A DNA stretch of 64,000 bases, taken from positions 62,001 through 126,000 of the forward strand of contig NZ_JAPKND010000006.1 in the NCBI RefSeq assembly GCF_026344035.1, written 5' to 3'. Under the pieces are notes generated by a model. It was not told the origin of the DNA. It worked only from the letters and a program-made list of their open reading frames with translations, and searched no databases. Shown one piece after another: positions 63,975 through 64,000 of the stretch. The translations under genes were made by a program, and so were the position numbers. Source of the DNA: Alcaligenes endophyticus (lineage in GTDB: Bacteria > Pseudomonadota > Gammaproteobacteria > Burkholderiales > Burkholderiaceae_B). Position 1 is the stretch's first letter. Every line of letters starts with the position of its first letter.

Positions 63975-64000
63975 TAGGCTAAACAATAGGCTTTGTTATA

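Noticed and set aside
1-64000. tRNA, rRNA, riboswitch or CRISPR array
   Set aside because: No conserved tRNA arms, no rRNA-like blocks and no regularly spaced repeats were seen on reading both strands.

Overview
The window reads as chromosomal DNA of a betaproteobacterium, most likely Alcaligenaceae/Burkholderiales (inference from gene families and the gmk-rpoZ-spoT, azlCD and ppiD neighbourhoods; no rRNA is present). Two parts look like ordinary core genome: 1-8.8 kb (dnaE2, yqeY, thioesterases, an Old Yellow Enzyme reductase, KtrAB potassium uptake, a secreted endonuclease) and 52.4-64 kb (xthA, gmk, rpoZ, spoT, azlCD, an M23 peptidase, ppiD, a glycerophosphodiesterase, rlmJ, a pseudouridine synthase, ubiC). 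I saw no tRNA, rRNA or CRISPR array.

From 9.2 to 34.3 kb lies a secretion region. A compact type II secretion operon (gspG-K-L-M-D-E-F) encodes a secretin with its own lipobox and a SPOR-like C-terminal tail, but no gspC, H, I or J in the window. It is followed by two unknown genes and a lone XRE regulator, then by a DING/PstS-like secreted phosphate-binding protein whose upstream region carries an 11-bp-periodic Pho-box-like array, and then by a roughly 4,159-residue filamentous-haemagglutinin-like beta-helix protein. The liposecretin, the DING protein and the Pho box together recall the phosphate-starvation Hxc system of Pseudomonas. I propose that this is a phosphate-controlled reduced T2SS whose cargo may be the DING protein and/or the giant adhesin; this is inference.

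From 34.4 to 51.3 kb lies a defence and toxin-antitoxin island with GC-richer inserts and many broken genes. It is opened by a DUF6088/AbiEi-type antitoxin and an AbiEii toxin remnant. Next comes an operon for a PD-(D/E)XK endonuclease, HamA (DUF1837) and HamB (SF2 helicase), i.e. a Hachiman-type system with an extra nuclease gene. Then come a methyltransferase fragment, a serine recombinase, and a second C-terminal copy of the DUF6088 antitoxin that forms a direct repeat bracketing about 7.7 kb. Further on are fragments of Fic, HigA and AbiEi genes, intact BrnT/BrnA, RES/Xre and HigB/HigA modules, a quinone oxidoreductase, an SGNH hydrolase, and an orphan type VI amidase effector/immunity pair (Tae4/Tai4).

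The flanking core genes supply housekeeping functions: transcription and the stringent response (rpoZ, spoT), nucleotide supply (gmk), DNA repair (xthA, dnaE2), envelope folding (ppiD, M23) and ribosome modification (rlmJ, RluF-like).
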